The notes under the pieces are model-generated. The model was not told the origin of the DNA. It did no database searches and worked only from the letters and a program-made list of their open reading frames with translations. Both the position numbers and the translations under genes were made by a program. Shown piece after piece: positions 29,593 through 33,461 of a stretch of 33,461 nucleotides of DNA (position 1 is its first letter; each line of letters opens with the position of its first letter). This stretch comes from a virus. The stretch spans positions 1 to 33,461 of IMG/VR virus record IMGVR_UViG_3300042382_000266; one strand, written 5' to 3'.

Positions 29593-31110
29593 TTATTTTG
29601 TGCGATTGACAATCGCTTGTGCTAAGCGAAGAGAAATCTTCCGACCTTCTTCTTCGGTTGCTTCAGGTAATTCCTCAATGTAACGAAGTTCAGACATCTT
29701 GTGTCCGACCAAAGTTTCTGTTGGTCGGTATCCATCACGAAATTCTTCATACACTCGAATCAAGACGGCAGGATCGCCCTCTTCGGCGGTGATGCTGAAT
29801 TCTGTTCCAGGAATACCAAGAACGCCTTCTTCCATGATGTGTTCAATGCGACCTTTTGCAACTCCGCCACTTGAATCCCATTCAACAAAATCGCCAACAT
29901 TCTCGCGTGAATCTTCTTCTTCAATTTCACCTTCGGCGCCTGTGAGCATTGCCATCATTTCAACGGCACGCATGATGTATTCGTGACCTTCACTCAAGTC
30001 ATCAAAAATTGTTTTCAAAACTATCAAAGATTCGCCTGTGACTTCACGACCTTCTTTGATTGCAGACACGGCACTCTTCAATGCCTCTCGTGCCTCAACA
30101 CTTGTTGTTGGGTAAGCAGGGTATGTGACAACTGAAACATCGCCATCTGCAAGTGAAACCTCTGTAAGCACTCGGCGGCTTCTATCCTCTGACCACTTCT
30201 GACGAATCACACGGAAAGCAAATGACATTTGGTCAACATCTCCGCGCTCAACTAGCTTGTAAAGGTCGCGCCCGATTGATGTATCTGCAATCTCTGCATC
30301 CATATACAGACCACGATCATCTTCAGTAAGAGTCAAGGTGCCATTCTTTGTCCGGGCGATAGGCAATCCTTCGTGGTTTATGAGTAATCGAACATCAGGT
30401 GTTTCACTCAATGTCTTGCGAAATGCGCCGGGTGCGATGCTTTCCTTGAAAGGAAGTGGAACGCTTGAGTCGTTAAAGACGGCGGCATACCCTGAAAGGC
30501 GCATTGTGCCATCTTCGGCTTGCCGTGCTTCAACATCGCGCACGGTGAAAGTACGGCGTTCAATTTTTTTCATTTTGCTCCTTGAATCGGATTCGGCATC
30601 GAGCGCATCAATCTTGCGTTGCGCCCAATTTTGCGCCCTGTCAGAAAAGTTGGAATCTCCACCCCACAACAACCAAGCAACAAGACCTGCGCCGGGATAT
30701 TCTGAGTTTGAAGGATCGCTATTTTTTGGTGCTTGTCCATCTACTTGATGGCGAGCGAACCAGGGTGCCATCTTGCGAACTTTGTTTTCGGTGATTCGAC
30801 CTGCTGCCATTTCGCGTGCTTCACGCTTTGTTGCATCAGTTAAACCATCTCCCCCAAAACCTTCTTCAAGGTATTTCAGACCTCGTTGAGCATTTTCACG
30901 AATGAAAGAAGGAACGCTCAAATCAACTGCGCGAGTGTTTATTTCTCCGCCGGGTTCCATATCCTCTGAGATTGATACTGCAACCATCTGATCAATTGCA
31001 CTTTGCTTGTCATCATGGCAACCAATTGTCGTGTATGAGCCGTCAGTTTCTTCTTTGACAGTTGCCCAACCTGCACAATCGCTTTGTTTATCTGAGATGA
31101 AATATGGCAT
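29593..31110 (-). CDS. Prohead protease with N- and C-terminal extra domains
   Basis: A 505-residue protein with three parts. Residues 1-179 form an N-terminal domain (MPYFISDKQSDCAGWATVKE, SEYPGAGLVAWLLWGGD) found in other phage head proteins. Residues 180-350 are an HK97-type serine protease: MKKIERRTFTVRD, RLSGYAAVFNDSSVPL, LLINHEGLPIARTKNGTLTL (His near 246) and DVDQMSFAFRVIRQKW (catalytic Ser near 296). Residues about 400-480 have GDFVEWDSSGGVAKGRIEHI, a DUF2945/Tudor-like barrel. An internal AAGGAG with ATG at 30573 could also start the protease alone. Cleaves the capsid delta domain. Confidence 0.85.
   Translation of the reverse strand: MPYFISDKQSDCAGWATVKEETDGSYTTIGCHDDKQSAIDQMVAVSISEDMEPGGEINTRAVDLSVPSFIRENAQRGLKYLEEGFGGDGLTDATKREAREMAAGRITENKVRKMAPWFARHQVDGQAPKNSDPSNSEYPGAGLVAWLLWGGDSNFSDRAQNWAQRKIDALDAESDSRSKMKKIERRTFTVRDVEARQAEDGTMRLSGYAAVFNDSSVPLPFKESIAPGAFRKTLSETPDVRLLINHEGLPIARTKNGTLTLTEDDRGLYMDAEIADTSIGRDLYKLVERGDVDQMSFAFRVIRQKWSEDRSRRVLTEVSLADGDVSVVTYPAYPTTSVEAREALKSAVSAIKEGREVTGESLIVLKTIFDDLSEGHEYIMRAVEMMAMLTGAEGEIEEEDSRENVGDFVEWDSSGGVAKGRIEHIMEEGVLGIPGTEFSITAEEGDPAVLIRVYEEFRDGYRPTETLVGHKMSELRYIEELPEATEEEGRKISLRLAQAIVNRTK
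30571..30583 (-). promoter_or_regulatory. Internal ribosome site for a short protease form
   Basis: AAGGAG (30578-30583) lies four bases before an in-frame ATG (codon 180), the same spacing used at several verified starts in this genome (for example 357 and 17249). It coincides precisely with the start of the conserved protease domain (MKKIERRTF). Confidence 0.6.
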
Positions 31111-31118
31111 TTTTATCC

Positions 31119-31499
31119 TTAAATCAGAAGCAGAACTTCTGCATCGTCATTGAGTACGGAGAAATCAATCTGTGAAACTGCATTTATTCTGACAACACCC
31201 AATGATGCAGAAGCACCTGCAAGAATCACGCTTGGAATCTTTTGTTCAGGTGTTGGGAGAACAAAGTTAGGTTGAACAAAGTTCGGCATTCCGAACGATC
31301 CAACAACGGCAGTTTCAGGTTGAGGAATTGTTGCCTGTGCTACAAGTCCACCAAGAGGTGCGCTTGCTGAAACAAGGTTGTCAATTCGTGCAGTCGCACT
31401 TGCTTCCAAAGAACCAAGAGTTGCATTTGCAGTTGCAAATGTAATCGGCCCTAAGACATCAACATCAAGTTGGGAAGTATTAAGGACAAACTGCGCCAT
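31119..31499 (-). CDS. Small virion-region protein, beta-rich
   Basis: A 126-residue protein MAQFVLNTSQLDVDVLGPIT, then ATLGSLEASATARIDNLVSA and SVILAGASASLGVVRINAVS. Alternating short beta and small residues resemble repeated LxATA..G.L.A motifs. It lies between the portal-side and protease genes, a position for head decoration or minor virion proteins. Family not recognised. Confidence 0.65.
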   Translation of the reverse strand: MAQFVLNTSQLDVDVLGPITFATANATLGSLEASATARIDNLVSASAPLGGLVAQATIPQPETAVVGSFGMPNFVQPNFVLPTPEQKIPSVILAGASASLGVVRINAVSQIDFSVLNDDAEVLLLI

Positions 31500-31500
31500 G

Positions 31501-31884
31501 TTAGCTCGCGAGTGTCAGAGAAACTGTCAGAGACCCACTTGGGATTGTGAAGGTGTCACCTGCCGTGTATGAGTTGCCTGTGATTGCACCGCTGAACAAG
31601 AAGTTTCCTGTTGTCGCGTTATCCCATGCGGTGAAGAATGTTGCATCCTCTGAACCTGCAATGTTTGTCCAAGAGACATTCGCATCTGAAGTCAATCCGC
31701 CACCTGATGCAGCTCCGAAGGAAACTGATTGACGAGTTGTCTCTGTTGCAGGATTGCCTGTGCCATTTGCGCCAGGATCGCCTGTGTGAAGTTTTACATA
31801 TACATTGGCGGCTGAATAGGCGGTGGCGTTGCCTACTGCATCAAGAAACTTGTTTGCAAGATATGAACTCAGACCTGTTGCCAT
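31501..31884 (-). CDS. Small structural protein, LHTGDPG family
   Basis: A 127-residue protein MATGLSSYLANKFLDAVGNA, TAYSAANVYVKLHTGDPGAN and QSVSFGAASGG, SWTNIAGSEDATFFTAWDNA. The NxYVKLHTGDPGxNGTxNPAxETTRxxVSF pattern is common among actinophage minor tail/virion proteins. Its start overlaps the portal stop by one base. A fibre or head-associated role is possible. Confidence 0.75.
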   Translation of the reverse strand: MATGLSSYLANKFLDAVGNATAYSAANVYVKLHTGDPGANGTGNPATETTRQSVSFGAASGGGLTSDANVSWTNIAGSEDATFFTAWDNATTGNFLFSGAITGNSYTAGDTFTIPSGSLTVSLTLAS

Positions 31885-33461
31885 TATTCATCCCCTTCAA
31901 CAAACTCTTCAATGACCTCAACAATGAGGTTGTTTTCATCACGGATAATCTTCTTGCGAACACGAGTGCGTTCAATTGTGTTTGTCACATTGACAGTTGG
32001 AGCATCAACGGTGACATTCGGTGCCTCGACATTGACCTGTGGTGAATCAAGCATGACCATCGCAGGTTCAATCGTGACATTCGGTGCTGCAACATTGACA
32101 GTTGGTTCAGGTACTTGAAGAACCATATGTGGCTGCTCATTGCGAACTTCGCGGACATCATAAGCAGATGCAGGATCAAGTGGGTCAATTTGAGCAATAG
32201 GTTGCAACTGACTTGAAGGAACGCCTGTGTGTGCCATAGGTGGCAATCCAATCGCAGCCAATACCTCTTCAGGGTCATAGCCAACTTGAACGAGCTGTGT
32301 GACGATCTCAGCACGCAACTTGACACCAACATCCTTCGCATCACCTGCATCAATGTTCTGCAATGGCACGCGATAATTGTCACCATCTGCAATTGGTGCC
32401 ATATCTTCCATTGCGTGAACATCGTTCAGGCTCAAGAAACCTTCACGCAAGCCCTTTGTGTAGGCTTCATAGCGCTCAAGGGTTGTTCCACGAAGGAGTG
32501 CATCAAGGTTGAACTTGATGAATCCGTCAGGTTCAGGAAGTAAAGTGCTGAATGCTTGCTCAAGGCGCTCAAGTAATGGGCGCAAGGAGTGCTGAACAAA
32601 GGAAAGATTCTGTGCTTCAACAGATGCAAATGACATCGCACCTGCAACGGGATGACCCAAGAGGCTGATCGGAACGCGGAACAAGCGTGCAATATCTTCC
32701 ACATTGAAGCGGCGTGTGTCGAGCAACTGTGCATCCTGGGCGTTCAAAGTTAATGGCTTGAAAGAAGCGCCACCTGATAGCACGCCAATCTTTCCTGCAC
32801 GATATGGGCCTGTGTGGGTGATGTTCCAATCGCGCCCAATATCTTGTGCCTGATCTTCAGTCAGTTCGCCGGGAACTTCAATCACACCGCCTGGGTTGGC
32901 TGCATTGCCGAAGTATGAAGCAGCATAAGTATCGGCTGCCATAGCAGCGCCGATTGTTAGACGAGCAGCAGCGATTGGGCCGAGACCATAGTGCGAGCCG
33001 GGCAATCTAAACAATGGGATGTGCAGCATTTCATTCTTTGTCAGAATTTGTGTGAATGCGCCTTCCTCATCACGGGTCTGCACCTCGTACACAAGGGGTT
33101 CATTAGGGCGTAGACGGCGAATGCGGACATCATCAGGGTTGAGGCAATAAAGTTCCACAACCTCGTTGTTTTCATCGCGTACGGTCAAGATGAAGGCGTT
33201 TCCGTGGATGTTAAGTGAGGCAATCACTTGCTCATAAAATTCAATTCGTGATGTTTCAGGGTTTGGAGTATTCACCCAATATGGAGTTTCACCATATGCT
33301 GCTGCATAAGAAATGCGAGCGCGACCACGGCGAACATATGCGCCAAGTGGTAGCGAGCTGATTGTGTCACCGAGAAGGCGTACGCAAGCATAAACTGTTG
33401 ACATGCGGATTGCGCTGTTGGCATTGACATCAATTCCTGAAGGTGCCATGTATGCAGGGCG
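31884..33461 (-). CDS. Portal protein, main part
   Basis: The body of the HK97-type portal, continuing to the start at 208. It has MSTVYACVRLLGDTISSLPL, then RIEFYEQVIASLNIHGNAF and VELYCLNPDDVRIRRL. Further in are LHIPLFRLPGSHYGLGPI, SGGASFKPLTLNAQDAQLLD and FRVPISLLGHPVAGAMSF, the hallmark portal blocks. The C-terminus carries repeats of the type VNVxAPNVTV (about the last 80 residues), then a charged tail ending EEFVEGDE. It forms the entry ring of the head. Confidence 0.92.
   Translation of the reverse strand, partial: RPAYMAPSGIDVNANSAIRMSTVYACVRLLGDTISSLPLGAYVRRGRARISYAAAYGETPYWVNTPNPETSRIEFYEQVIASLNIHGNAFILTVRDENNEVVELYCLNPDDVRIRRLRPNEPLVYEVQTRDEEGAFTQILTKNEMLHIPLFRLPGSHYGLGPIAAARLTIGAAMAADTYAASYFGNAANPGGVIEVPGELTEDQAQDIGRDWNITHTGPYRAGKIGVLSGGASFKPLTLNAQDAQLLDTRRFNVEDIARLFRVPISLLGHPVAGAMSFASVEAQNLSFVQHSLRPLLERLEQAFSTLLPEPDGFIKFNLDALLRGTTLERYEAYTKGLREGFLSLNDVHAMEDMAPIADGDNYRVPLQNIDAGDAKDVGVKLRAEIVTQLVQVGYDPEEVLAAIGLPPMAHTGVPSSQLQPIAQIDPLDPASAYDVREVRNEQPHMVLQVPEPTVNVAAPNVTIEPAMVMLDSPQVNVEAPNVTVDAPTVNVTNTIERTRVRKKIIRDENNLIVEVIEEFVEGDE
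33335..33461. repeat. Terminal direct repeat, copy 2 (circular contig overlap)
   Basis: Exact copy of bases 1-127. Removing one copy leaves about 33,334 unique bases. The repeat lies inside the portal coding sequence, which is not where a packaging-site terminal repeat would be expected. Confidence 0.95.

Noticed and set aside
1-33461. Integrase, excisionase, or lysogeny repressor
   Set aside because: No tyrosine or serine recombinase motif was found in any frame; the RHH and WhiB proteins are not sufficient evidence of lysogeny.

Overview
The window looks like the complete genome of a tailed, siphovirus-type phage (Caudoviricetes with an HK97-fold capsid). The first 127 bases are repeated exactly as the last 127, and the portal gene reads in frame through that junction. 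The molecule is therefore circular or circularly permuted, with about 33,334 unique bases, cut open inside the portal gene. A WhiB-type iron-sulfur regulator points to an actinobacterial host. The moderate base composition and the gene mix would suit a small aquatic actinobacterium, but the exact host is inference. No integrase or classical repressor was found.

Almost everything is on the minus strand, so read it from high to low coordinates. Head and tail module: portal (208 through the junction to 31884), two small virion proteins, a three-domain prohead protease, the major capsid protein, a glycosyltransferase behind hairpins, head-tail connector and completion proteins, two tandem tail-tube paralogues, tail chaperones with a probable -1 frameshift, a gp10-like protein, the tape measure, a minor tail protein, a fibre-like protein and a perfect seven-repeat beta-propeller (26.7 to 18.4 kb). 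A PAPS-type sulfotransferase lies alone on the plus strand at 17.3-18.1 kb. Lysis and membrane module: 17.2-15.7 kb (small membrane proteins, a lipoprotein, a CHAP endolysin, a holin-like protein). Sugar module: two glycosyltransferase-like genes and an NAD-dependent epimerase (15.4-13.2 kb).

A self-contained plus-strand cassette lies at 11.9-13.1 kb. It has its own TTGACA promoter and a 20-bp-stem terminator. It carries two small membrane proteins, a ribbon-helix-helix regulator and a stand-alone primase-polymerase. The minus-strand replication, recombination and regulation block (11.8-2.5 kb) holds a resolvase-like nuclease, WhiB, a secreted transglycosylase, a RecB/Cas4-like nuclease with its partner, an ssDNA-binding protein, an APS-kinase-like/nucleotidyltransferase fusion, a DUF2061 membrane protein, a prim-pol/RecA-like helicase, a candidate origin (4.80-4.99 kb) and several small zinc-binding proteins. 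Endonuclease VII and HNH genes then lead into the small and large terminases.

The most interesting possibility is a distributed surface-glycan sulfation system: an APS-kinase-like enzyme with DUF2061, a sulfotransferase, three glycosyltransferases and a sugar epimerase. Other points worth checking are the orphan tRNA-like T-arm upstream of the kinase, the two different primase-polymerases, the origin-like region and the propeller adhesin.
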